A stretch of 64,000 nt of DNA from Entrophospora sp. SA101. Taxonomy: Eukaryota > Glomeromycota > Glomeromycetes > Entrophosporales > Entrophosporaceae. The notes beneath the pieces were generated by a model. It saw nothing but the letters and a program-made list of their open reading frames with translations. It did not search any database and was not told the DNA's origin. A program made the translations under genes and the position numbers. Shown piece by piece: positions 33,829 through 44,115 of the stretch (position 1 is its first letter; each line of letters starts with the position of its first letter). Where the stretch lies: the NCBI GenBank assembly GCA_958430865.1, contig CAUDNR010004101.1:93027-157026 (forward strand), written 5' to 3'.

Positions 33829-35340
33829 ATGTCATACAATAAACTATTATCATCGTTATCACCAGAAAGAGAGAATTTTGTGCGTAAAATTAATAATGAA
33901 ATGCGTAATAATGCCAGTATTAGTTGTGATAGAGAAAGTAGAAAAGATTTTTTTTTTTTATTGGTCAAAAAAAACAAGGAGCTTTCTGAAAATGAAAAAG
34001 AATATTGTAAAGAAAAGTTTATTTATGAGTTTGAATTAGAGAATGCAAGAGATAAAGTGGGAAAACCAAAAGAATGTAACAAGTGTAAATTGACAAGATA
34101 CTCTGATAGGTTCTGTGAAGGCTGTATTAGTTTACAATTACAGAGTCTTTTCACCACTTGGACATCTGGAAATAACATAATTGATGATTTTATTCAACAA
34201 TGTCAAATGAAACCATCTCTTCCAAACTATATTTTAGAATGGATACCTTTTGAACAATTTAAAAAAGTGACAAAATTGACAGAAGGTGGATTTAGTTCGA
34301 TTTTTACTACCACATGGACAAGAGGAAGAATATTTGATTACGACGAAAACAAAAAGGAATTTAGTTATTTAGGAGGTAGTGGACAGAGAGTAGTATTAAA
34401 AAGTTTAAACAATTCAAGTAATCCAGGAAAAGGCTTTTTTGATGAGGTTGGTAGTTGTCTTTTAAAACAATGTTGTATTATATAATACTAATTTGTTTTA
34501 TGTTCAATAGGCAGTGAATTATTGTAAAATTAAATCAGGGTTGATTGTTAATTGTCATGGCATAACTAAATTCCCAGATAATGGAAATTATGCAATAGTT
34601 TTAAATTATTTATCAGAAGGAAATTTAAGGGGTTATTTACAAAAAAAAATTTAACATTAAAAGACAGAATTAGAATTTTTGGTTATTTATGTTGGGCATT
34701 AAATGATATACATCAGAAAGATTTAATCCATTGTGATTTACATAGTGGCAATATATTAATAAATGGAGGTTGTTGTTATATTACAGATTTGGGATTATGT
34801 GGACCAGTTGATGATGAATCATCAAATAAAGTCTATGGGATTGTATCATATGTTGCACCCGAGCTACTTAGAGGTAAAATTGATACAAAAAACACCAAAG
34901 AAACTGATATTTATAGTGTTGGGATGTTAATGTGGGAAATATTTGCAGGCCATACACCATTTGATGATAGAGCTCACAATCATCGTTTGATTTTTGATAT
35001 ATGCGAAGGTTTAAGACCACCAATACTACCTGGAATGCCTGATTATTATGTGCAAATGATGCAGAGGTGTTGGGATGTGGATCCATCAAAAAGACCAACT
35101 AGTAAAGAGCTGTTTGAATTTGCTAAAAATAAACATGATGAAATTATTAAAAATTATGATAGTAATAATACTACTAGTAGTAGCAGTGATAGTAGTACTT
35201 TGCAGCAAGCACACAAATCACATCCAGATGCATACCATACAAGTAGAATATTAGATGAAGAGATTGCTAAATCTAAAAGCTTTAAAAGTTATACAAGTAA
35301 TAGTTCGTTAAATAATCTTGATTGTAACTCTTTTTTCTAA
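33829..35340 (+). pseudogene. Kinase of the expanded family, one-base frameshift in the C-lobe
   Basis: Exon 1 (33829-34446, 206 codons) has CxxC at residues 83/86 and 96/99, 'WTSGNNIIDDFIQ', a Gly-rich loop 'LTEGGFSSIF' and 'VVLK' (K191). Exon 2 (34511-35340) has 'HCDLHSGN', 'DLGLC', 'YVAPELL' and a Ser-rich tail ending 'YHTSRILDEEIAKS', so the catalytic residues are present. Exon 2 is 830 nt, one short of a multiple of three. The frame breaks in a run of nine A at 34641-34649, where ten would restore 'LQKKNLTLKDRI'. This could be a real lesion or a homopolymer error, and a corrected gene would encode a typical active-looking kinase of about 480 residues. Confidence 0.8.
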
Positions 35341-36076
35341 AATGTTAACAAAGGTGAATAAATTTTCATTATTAATTAATTTGAAATTACTAATCATTGA
35401 TTATTACTAATGATATTAATTAATTAATTAATTAACATTAGATTCTAGTGACAATAGTAAAAGAATTGTTGAATGACTAATTTAGTCTCTGCTATAAATT
35501 TATTATTTTCTTTTTATTTATTTTTATTTCATTCTTATTTTATTTCTTAATATTTTGAAATAATAAACTTTTCTTGTTGAATGATGATATTGTGAGGTAT
35601 CATTTTGGCTAATTAACAATTATGGCTCAACTTTTGGGTTACCCTTGTCGGTTAATAACTCACAATAACCAGATAGCTGAATATGGCCCTTTTGCAATGC
35701 TATTAAGTTCTTTTTATTCACTTGTGATTGATTTGTTTTAGTCGTTTGCTGACAGATTGCAAACTCGATTTGATTTACTTGCAAGACAACTTAAGTAGCT
35801 TGTTCAACGGCTTTACGTTTACGACTACAATAATATTACTTCATTAACACCCACTAGTTAACCAACGTTAGTCCTAACCTTGCTTGCTTCCTCACTAAAG
35901 TAAATAAACATGGCTTGTTACCAAAGTTCCACCAACTACACTTGTTGCTTTTATCAAAGCGCTTTAAACAAAGAAAATAAGACAACGTTTTTATTTTTAT
36001 TTTATTTTTAAAAGTTCATTGACAATTATTTTTATTTAATAAAAATAACGATTATATCACGGTTTATTTTATTAGA
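35341..36076. other. Intergenic DNA downstream of the kinase
   Basis: It has a (TTAA)n run near 35418-35434. No gene seen. Confidence 0.5.
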
Positions 36077-36217
36077 ATGTATTATTTTCCTCTGAGAGGA
36101 CCCGAAGTTATGCGAATACCAGAAGTTATCCTTAATGAAATTTTTATTGATCACTACAATAAGGATAAAGATAGAGCTGTGTTTATTATCGCAAGTAGCT
36201 TAATTAATCAATATTGA
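36077..36217 (+). pseudogene. Possible F-box N-terminal fragment
   Basis: A 46-codon frame, with 'MRIPEVILNEIF' followed by an acidic/basic stretch and a hydrophobic segment, is reminiscent of the first half of an F-box. It is too short to be sure, and no continuation is visible. Confidence 0.25.
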
Positions 36218-37429
36218 TATTATAAAAACTTCCATAATTATTTACACAGTAATAATTATAAAAGGCTTTTGCGTAAATTTCATTTGATACACTAAAATTA
36301 GTTGACCCTGGAACATAAATAAAGTGCCAAATCCCTAATCGATGATTTTACAATGTATCACGTTATTAATATAAGGAATGTTCGAGTTTAGTAGTAAATG
36401 AGTGTGTGGGAACTGAATTTGTATTCAGCAAAACTTGGCTCCTTGGGAACAATTAATGAAACAAGTTTCACAAGAAAATTGAAAAGAAAACCTTGAAATA
36501 TATACAATATTTATATAGTTTTTTTTTTTTTTGTGAGCTTTTATATTTTATAGCGATTTTACTTACGTTATTTTGACTTTATGGCAGCGAATTTGACGTT
36601 ACAAATGTGGTAACATTTCGTCAAACAACATTAGTTCGGTGTATCAAAATTAGCACAGCATCCTATCATGTATTCGTATGATAAATGATGTAATTTTTAA
36701 TAAAATAAATTATTTCATGGCCAGATGGTGCATTGATCGAGTAGTCCATATGCGCTGATTTTGTTTGAACCCCAAAATCCAGTACGGTATGATCATAACG
36801 TTATGAATACTTTATGCTAGCAAAAACCCATTGGTTTTGAGGTGGAGGCCATTTGGTTTGACGGACTATCGAATAGTAAAATAGTTTTTTTTGGCGGAGC
36901 AAATAAATTTTTTGGGGTTAATTATCATTCTATTGACCAGTTTACACATCATGTTTAACGTATTTAACGTAGAGACACAATAAGATGTAGGGTTTGAGAA
37001 AAGGATCCAAAAAACCAAATCGGCTGATGTGATTTGATCTAATAAAATCTACTGAAACAAATAAACAAAAGATAAATTTATTATTTATCAAAGAAACTTT
37101 AAAGTATATAAATATGATTGATTTTGGACTGAGATTGATGTATCAAAAAAAAATTTTTTGCAACATTAAAAATCATTAACATTATACATTTAAATATTAT
37201 TTTGAATAATTCTTTAAAAAAAATGCTGTTTAAATTGACTACTACTACTTGTGTGATCGATCCAATCATTAACACCAAAAGAACAAAATTAATGTTTTCG
37301 CAATAAAAGCTGTTTGTTTATTTGTTTGTTGTTGTTTTTGATTTTAATATTAATGCAGAAAGCAAGCGAATAAAAAACATTCGAGAGGCGAATCGGTTTG
37401 TTTTTTATTCATTTATTTATCTATACATC
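36218..37429. other. Long intergenic region
   Basis: No gene. TGGCCAGATGG at 36718-36728 and GTTTGAACCCC at 36763-36773 resemble RNA polymerase III A and B boxes at tRNA-like spacing, possibly a SINE or tRNA relic. No cloverleaf forms. Confidence 0.35.
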
Positions 37430-37930
37430 CCAGATCAAAGGTCAATTTGATCGATTAAATGTTTTTTTCAAACCTACATCACCATAGAAGAATAAGCTTT
37501 ACAAATTTGATTGTTAAAAAAAAAAGATCTTTTGTCTTGATCTTTTCCTCGTGTTTATCCCAACTAAAGGTTAATTTGATCGATCAGATGTTTTTTTCAA
37601 GTCTACTTCACCATAAAAGAATGAATTTCAATTGTTAAAAAAATCAACTAAGCTTTTTTTTTCTTTAATTAAAAGAAAAAAAGATCCTTCGCAAAGAAGA
37701 ACCCTCGTGTGAATCAAAAGCCATTTGCGAATTTCGATTGTTAAAATCTTTCATCCTGATCTTTTCCTCGTGTTTTTTTTTCCATCTATCGCTATAGAAG
37801 AATAAGCTTCATGCAAACATCAAAAGTCATTTACAAATTTCGATTGATTTAAAAAAAATCAACTAAACTTTTTTTTCTTAATCAATCAACGTATTTTATT
37901 TGATTTTCCCGAGAGGAAATTTTTTCATTA
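37430..37930. repeat. Degenerate tandem repeat region, unit about 120-160 bp
   Basis: Three to four imperfect units each carry parts of TTTGATCGAT.A.ATGTTTTTTTCAA, CACCATA.AAGAAT, ATTTCGATTGTTAAAA and GATCTTTTCCTCGTGTTT. Units start near 37432, 37560, 37690 and 37770. Not coding. Confidence 0.6.
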
Positions 37931-38240
37931 ATCAACGATTTTATTGTTTTCTCCAAAAGGAAATCAGATCATCCACTATCCTTCAAATGGTCAAAATCCA
38001 AAAAAAAATTTAATTCAACACGAACAATCAAAAAACATTTGCACATATTGTTTGTTTATCGATCAATTTTTTTTATATTGACAACGAAATAAAACGTTTT
38101 TGAACCCCGGTCTCCTGACCAGAAAATATCAACGATCCGAGGTAAAGGTTCCAAGACAAGACCATCAGTTTTTGGTCATTTTGAACGGTCCGAAATGTCG
38201 GAGCAAGACGAAGACCTAACGGTAGATAGCGGTCGAAACC

Positions 38241-39166
38241 ATGCAAAAAACATCTAAAGCGAAACACGATTTCTTTTCAGTCAAATATCTGTATCAAAAA
38301 AAAAAGTCTACTAGTAAACCAGGAATTTTCAATGATATGATTACACTAAAGTCTGAAAATCATATGATCAAATTAACAATAAGTCATGCCATTAGTCAAA
38401 GCACAAAGTTAAGTTTGTATGAATGGCAAAATGGAGGACACAATAAATATAACAAAATCAATACCATAAATGTTAGCATTGACTGGAAGATTAAAAAATT
38501 TGTAAGTTAACAATCAATTTAGTCCTTGTGCATTTTTCATTACAAATGTTTTGTAAATAATATGTGTTTTGATACTTTTAGAAATCGAACTCAAGTAACA
38601 AAATTTGAGTGGAGGATTGTTTAAATTACGCATGAATGTAAATTTAATATCTAATGTGTTAGGTATGTGAATAGCATAATTTTCTTTTTGGTTTTCAATT
38701 CCAATTTAATAATTTAAATAATTAATAATTTATTTTGATTTTATTTTATTTTTAATAGATATCCCAGAAATATTTTGGTCTGAACCACTTTTACAACCAT
38801 TATACAATGCTATTAGAAGTAAAAATAAAGAAATTATATATAAAAAAAGTAACTTAATAACTTGGAACTAAAATGTTTATTATTTTAATTAGCTTACCTT
38901 GAAATCTCACAACATGTCAAAGTTCTTAATGATAAATGCAATGCCATTAATGATTTGCTTGATATGTTGCATGAAGATATTGTAATTCAAACATGATACA
39001 AATTACATGGATTATTATTTGGTTGATTGTTGTAGCTGTGTTTGTTGCAATGGTAAGTTACTACTACCAATCTTTTCAAAAACATATAACATTTAATAGT
39101 TATTATTTTAATATTTTTCTTTAATCATTTCAATAGGGAGAAATTGCTGTTAAATTGTTTCTTTGA
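38241..39166 (+). pseudogene. RMD1/DUF155-family pseudogene, N-terminus missing
   Basis: Coding-like blocks are 38241-38501 ('FNDMITLKS', 'MIKLTISHAISQSTKLSLYE'), 38611-38662 ('GGLFKLRMNVNLISNVL'), 38759-38818 ('DIPEIFWSEPLLQPLYNAIR'), 38893-39052 ('YLEISQHVKVLNDKC.AINDLLDMLHED', then the hydrophobic 'WIIIWLIVVAVFVAM') and 39137-39166 ('GEIAVKLFL'). This is the C-terminal two-thirds of the Rmd1/Sif family (DUF155), which ends in one membrane helix and in characterised fungal and animal members is mitochondrial or membrane linked. The first ~200 residues are absent. The frame breaks before 'GGLFKL' and again near 38993, so it is not a working gene. Confidence 0.75.
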
Positions 39167-40171
39167 ATGGGCGATTTTTTTGTAAAATCATTTATTCTCT
39201 CAAAAATAAAATAAGGTCAAATAAAATTTTGTTATTATTTTATATATACAGCAGTAGTGTTTTTGTTGTTGGTGTTGGTGGATGGATAGATAATAATTTG
39301 ATTCAAATAATTTGTTTTGTAAAAAGGAATGTGTGACTACAAATTAGTATTTTTTTATATTGTGTTTAAAGAAAATTATTATTTTTATATACATTGTCAC
39401 TAACATCATCACATTACTATGTTTTTACATTTAAGATACTGTTAATTGGCATGGGTCCATCTATTGTACATGACGCAGTATGTCAGAGATAGATAAATAT
39501 CATACCAGAAATGTAAAGGTCCATTTTTTTTATAATTGCCAAAGTAATTCTATAAAATTGAGTTTTCAATAAAATTTAGGATAAAATATAACTTATGATG
39601 GATTAAAGGTTTCTGGTTCATAAATTAGTTTGGAGCTCAAGAATCCGAACTGCACAACAAAAGTCTTGGATAGGGGACTTTTTTGTGATAATTACAATAC
39701 AAACTATTTTGGTTGACATATAAGAACTAATTCGATTCCTTTTGTTCTTCTATCAGGGAAATACATTAGTTGTATTGTTCCATTTGGCATTATCCTATCT
39801 TTAAAGTTCAGATTCCGAGATTAGTCCTTTTTGCAATTAGGGCATCTTTTGAATAGAGAGCTTGGCTAATTTAGGTAAATTGGAAAATTCTTTACAAACT
39901 TTTAATTTTAATGAAATCATGTAATGTAAAACCAAATGCCTATATTTACACATCTTTAATTAAGGGCTATAGGGAAAGGGACAGCAAAAAAATTTGTTAG
40001 AAAGTGGTATTAAAACCAAATAATAATATTGTATCAAATGTATTAATTAAACCTATCTTTTGATGTGTTCAGGATGGATTGGAAAAGCATTATTGAATGA
40101 GGGTCATTATATAATTGTGCTAAGCATCAAAAAAAGTTTTTTAAAAAGGCTATAACAATTTTATTCTTACG
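39167..40171. other. Intergenic DNA
   Basis: No gene. Around 39640 and 39810 there are roughly inverted segments (AGAATCCGAACT / AGTTCAGATTCCGAG) that hint at an old inverted-repeat element. Confidence 0.4.
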
Positions 40172-40943
40172 CTAACCATCTTTTTCATTTTCATCATCTG
40201 CCAATTCATTATTACTTATGATATCAAAATTTTTAGTGTTTAAATCAAGAAACTTTCTTCTGTCTTTTTCAAATTGATCAATATTGCTTTTAATATTTTT
40301 TACAAAATGTTCATTTGATGAACTAAATGGTGAAACAAGCGTCCATACATCATTGGCAGGTGATGATGAATGTTGAAGCATCGTTGTTGTCATGTATCTA
40401 ACAACTTTTTTCGAGGAATCAATTGCTTCATTTGTATCTTGTAATTTATGTTTTTTCGTATAGTATTCATTTGATATTTGATTAAGTTGATTTAAAATAT
40501 TATCATTATTATTACCATCTAATTCCTCCTTTTATAAATAAATAGATAGGCAAATAAATAAATATATATTAATGAATTATATTATAATAATAATAATAAC
40601 AATAATAACAATGATTACCATTATTTCAGTATTAAATTCTGTTCTGATATCATCCAAAGTATCATGTATGCTATTACTTTTTTCCCCAAATCAAAAAAAA
40701 AAAATACTTGAGTTTCAACACAACAATAAATAAATAAAGTTTTGTAATCATCTACATCTACAAAATACTAACTCTTTTCTTTTTTCCTTTACAATTTTTC
40801 CATAATCATTACATGGATCAACAACAGCAACATATTCAAATAATTGCTCTTTTTTCATTCTTTCATATATATATTCAGCATCATATAATTCATGTTTTAC
40901 ACAATATTTATAAAGTTCAAATATTGATCTCCACATATCTATA

Positions 40944-40976
<33 letters not shown>

Positions 40977-41592
40977 TTTATACAATTTTTTTTTTAAATT
41001 AAAAACCATTCTGGTTAAAAAAAATATAAATATAAATGTAAAGTAATAAAAAAATACCCTCACATACGTAAACTAAGACGGATTCTTATTTTTTCAAAAT
41101 TATCAGGTTGAGTAAAATAAAGTAAATATAAGGTGTAAAGTACAGCTAATTTCACTTCAAGCAAACTTGTCTGTAACAAAAACCCTAATTGACATAAGAA
41201 GCAATAAAATCAATAAAAATCAATCTAATCAATTTAATTAATCAAATAAAATTATACATACTTAAAGTAATTTGATATAAAACTTGCATAAAAAAAGGAC
41301 GACCTGATTTTTCAGGGCAAGCAAAATGTATATATGTAAATTTATATTCGTTCCATAGATTCTTAAAAGTTGTGAAATCGTGATGTTGTTTCTTTTTGTA
41401 AAGAAGATATATATAAATATTTCTTCTAATTAAATACAACAATAATAATAACACCACAATGATGATAATAAAAATTACTCTTTGATATGCAAGCAAGATC
41501 ATTCGAATATCTTTTTCTAAAGCAGACCTTGAAATAAAGTTGTTTCCAATTAAAATCCCATCTTTTATAGGAGGACCAGTGTTTGGACTCAT
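40172..41592 (-). CDS. SNAPC1-like subunit of the snRNA-activating complex
   Basis: Exons in coding order are 41479-41592, 41262-41391, 41068-41184, 40769-40938, about 40619-40672 and 40172-40531. Conserved blocks are 'DFTTFKNLWNEYKFTYIHFACPEKSGRPFFMQVLYQITL', 'RFLLQTSLLEVKLAVLYTLYLLYFTQ' (exons 2-3 join in frame at TTAG|GG) and 'HELYDAEYIYERMKKEQLFEYV'. These correspond to the N-terminal SNAPC1 domain. SNAPc recognises the proximal element of snRNA promoters for RNA polymerases II and III. The C-terminal part is Asn/Ser-rich and not conserved. The phase of the small fifth exon does not fit, so it may be skipped or misplaced. The start codon is only 16 bp from a duplicated kinase fragment. 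Confidence 0.65.
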
Positions 41593-41608
41593 TTTCTTAA
41601 AAATCTTT

Positions 41609-42263
41609 TGATCTTCATAGTGGTAATATTCTTCAAAATAATTGGGTTACACATATTGCAGATTTAGGATTATCATGTCTAGTTAGTCAAACATCATCAT
41701 CAAACAAAAATAATATATGTGGAGTACTAACATATATTGCACCAGAAGTTTTAAAAGAGAAACCATATATAATGGCATCAGATATATACAGTTTTGGAGT
41801 TCTGATGTCTTTAGTATCAACTGGCCAACAACCATTTAATAATTTGGCACATGATGAATATCTTGCAATGGAAATATGTAAAGGTTCAAGACCCAAATTC
41901 TCAAACAATACACCAAAATTTTATATTGAACTAGCATTCAAATGCATGGATGCTAATCCAGATAAACGTCCAACTGCTGGAGAAATTAAAAAGATTATCA
42001 AAATTTGGGATGATTCACTTAATGACTATGTAATGAATAATGATCTTGAAAAATATTCAAAAGAAATGCAAGATGAATTAAAATCAATAAGAAAAGGGTT
42101 TGAGAAAATGGATGAAATAAAGTTTAATCCTTCAACAATTACTGCAGTAATTCATCCAAATGCAATTTATACTAGCAGATTATTAAATTTTACAAACCTT
42201 CCCCAACCTGTGAATTCCAATAAAGTAACAATTATTAGCAATAATAATGGTAATTATCATTAA
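41609..42263 (+). pseudogene. Kinase C-lobe fragment starting at the catalytic loop
   Basis: It begins inside the catalytic loop ('DLHSGNILQNN...ADLGLS...YIAPEVL') and runs to the kinase stop. 41609-42236 matches 15037-15664 at offset 26572. The left side is then unrelated (SNAPC1 leader) and the right side is only a diverged homolog. There is no N-lobe, start or promoter, so this is a dead duplicated or gene-converted fragment. Confidence 0.9.
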
Positions 42264-43860
42264 TCATTCAATTATTAATTTTAAAATTTAGTATCAATAT
42301 TAACATTATGATGTTATAAATTATAGTTTCACATCTAATGGATATAAATATTTAGATTAATTTGATTATTTATATTTAATAATGATATTATATAAAGGTA
42401 ATAACTTTCACAATTATCATATCTTTTGAGTTTTCTTTTCATTTTGAAATTTGGATGTCAAATATGCACAAATAATTTTTTTGATAAAAAAATAAATATA
42501 ATTTTTAATAATCATACATAATTGCAGTATTATTTATTTTTTTACCTTTTCAAATCAATATTTTCATCTCTTATAGCATTAACAAGTTGAAGTGATGTAC
42601 TATCAATATATCATATAATATATATAATATAATAAATAATTTATTAATATAAAAATTTTAATTTAATAATGTATCTGAATAATTTAAATATAATAAAAAT
42701 TATACCTAAATTATTAAATAAAAAGCCCACATCTAATCATTTCAACTTGCCTGTTGAACTATCATTGCATTCAACTTCTAGAAGAGATTCCCCATCCTCC
42801 AGATTTGGTTGACCCAAATGATTCTTTTTTCCAAAAATACACAACAGACACAAACTATAGTAGACTAATTGTCCAATGGAAAGGGACACTATGAGTACAT
42901 TAAAAAGTAATACCTTCAATAGATAGCTAGGTTCTGCTTGTGTTGGTACTAACCACATTGATGCTTGAGAAAAGAAGAAATTTTCAAAATTAGAACCAGA
43001 TACTGGCTACCAGAAATGAGCATAGTGGAAATTTGAAATGTTACACTAATTTTTTATATTGTGCAACGTAGCTTTACAATACACGGCAAACCTTCTGGCA
43101 ATAAAAAGTAAGTGATAAACTGGATTTGAATTTGATCCGAACTTGATCTCCAATTTAGAGAGGTAACAACTATACACTGGCGAAGTTTCAAAAGCAATGA
43201 GTTCTGTACAACATTTCGTGTAACAACAAACTTCCACTATGCTCCAGAAATGTGAACTGTGAGAAACGTCCAACCCAAACTGACTTGATTGTTATTCCAA
43301 CCGTGAAATCTTGGACAAGTCAAAAGTCACAGCCCTACCTTCAAATTTGATAACAGTGCCTCCCTTTTCAAAGCCTTCCTTGGATTTTCTGCACCTTGAT
43401 GATGGCCAAAGACAAATGGATCCACTTGCATAAAATGGAAACACGATACTAAGCAATCATCCATTGCACATCTATCTACACTACTGAAATATGCTAGAAC
43501 AAGTTGTGGATGATGAATTAGAACATTTCTTCAAACATGACAATTTTCAAAACCATGGAATGATGCACAGCTTTACCTACATGGAAAAAAGAAACATCTC
43601 ACTTAATGCAATCCATGCAGACATTCCATCATAGAAAAACATTGTATAATTTGGTCATGAAGTATCAGATTACACCATTGTAACCATCAAATGGAGAACC
43701 ATGTTCCAAAGGGTTCCCTCAGCCAGAATCAGACAAAACCTATTGCTCACCCAATGTCTATTTTCATGTAAAGTAAGAAGACAGGTCACATAAATTTTCA
43801 ATATGTGATGTCCATAGGATTTTGTGAAATACATTACAAATCTGACAAATACTGAAAACA
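42264..43860 (-). pseudogene. Diverged copy of the kinase 3' flank and the unknown F-box-linked family
   Basis: 42264-42730 is similar to 15689-16180. 42737-43515 is similar to 16190-16750 with many substitutions and an insertion near 43020-43330. On the minus strand it retains 'PVSGSNFENFFFSQASMWLVPTQAEPSYLLK' and 'FMQVDPFVFGHHQGAEN', the same frame as 13387-13698, so both descend from a coding gene. No start-to-stop frame survives. From about 43516 to the N gap I see nothing recognisable. Confidence 0.6.
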
Positions 43861-43870
43861 NNNNNNNNNN
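43861..43870. other. Assembly gap, 10 N
   Basis: Ten N bases. They separate a contig that holds the palindrome from one that holds the third copy. The true distance is unknown. Confidence 1.
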
Positions 43871-44115
43871 GAAACCCTAATCAAGCAGTATAGTTGTATA
43901 TAGTGTTTTTAATTTAGTTTGCCAAATTTGGTGACTCCAATAACGCTCGCAATATTTATTACGGTTTATGGCTTTAACGACTTTAGGGTGTCATGCCGAA
44001 TTTGTTGTAATTAAAATTTTTTTAACGGAATATTTATTTTGTGCGATACATATTTGTGGCTGAAAAAAAAATTCTTTTTTTTTGACAAATTATACAAATA
44101 TAATAAAAAACCACG

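Noticed and set aside
38073..38267. Minus-strand 64-codon frame upstream of the RMD1 pseudogene, with a GGGGTTCAAAAAC tRNA-like element
   Set aside because: No protein family and no tRNA fold could be built. The B-box resemblance alone is weak.
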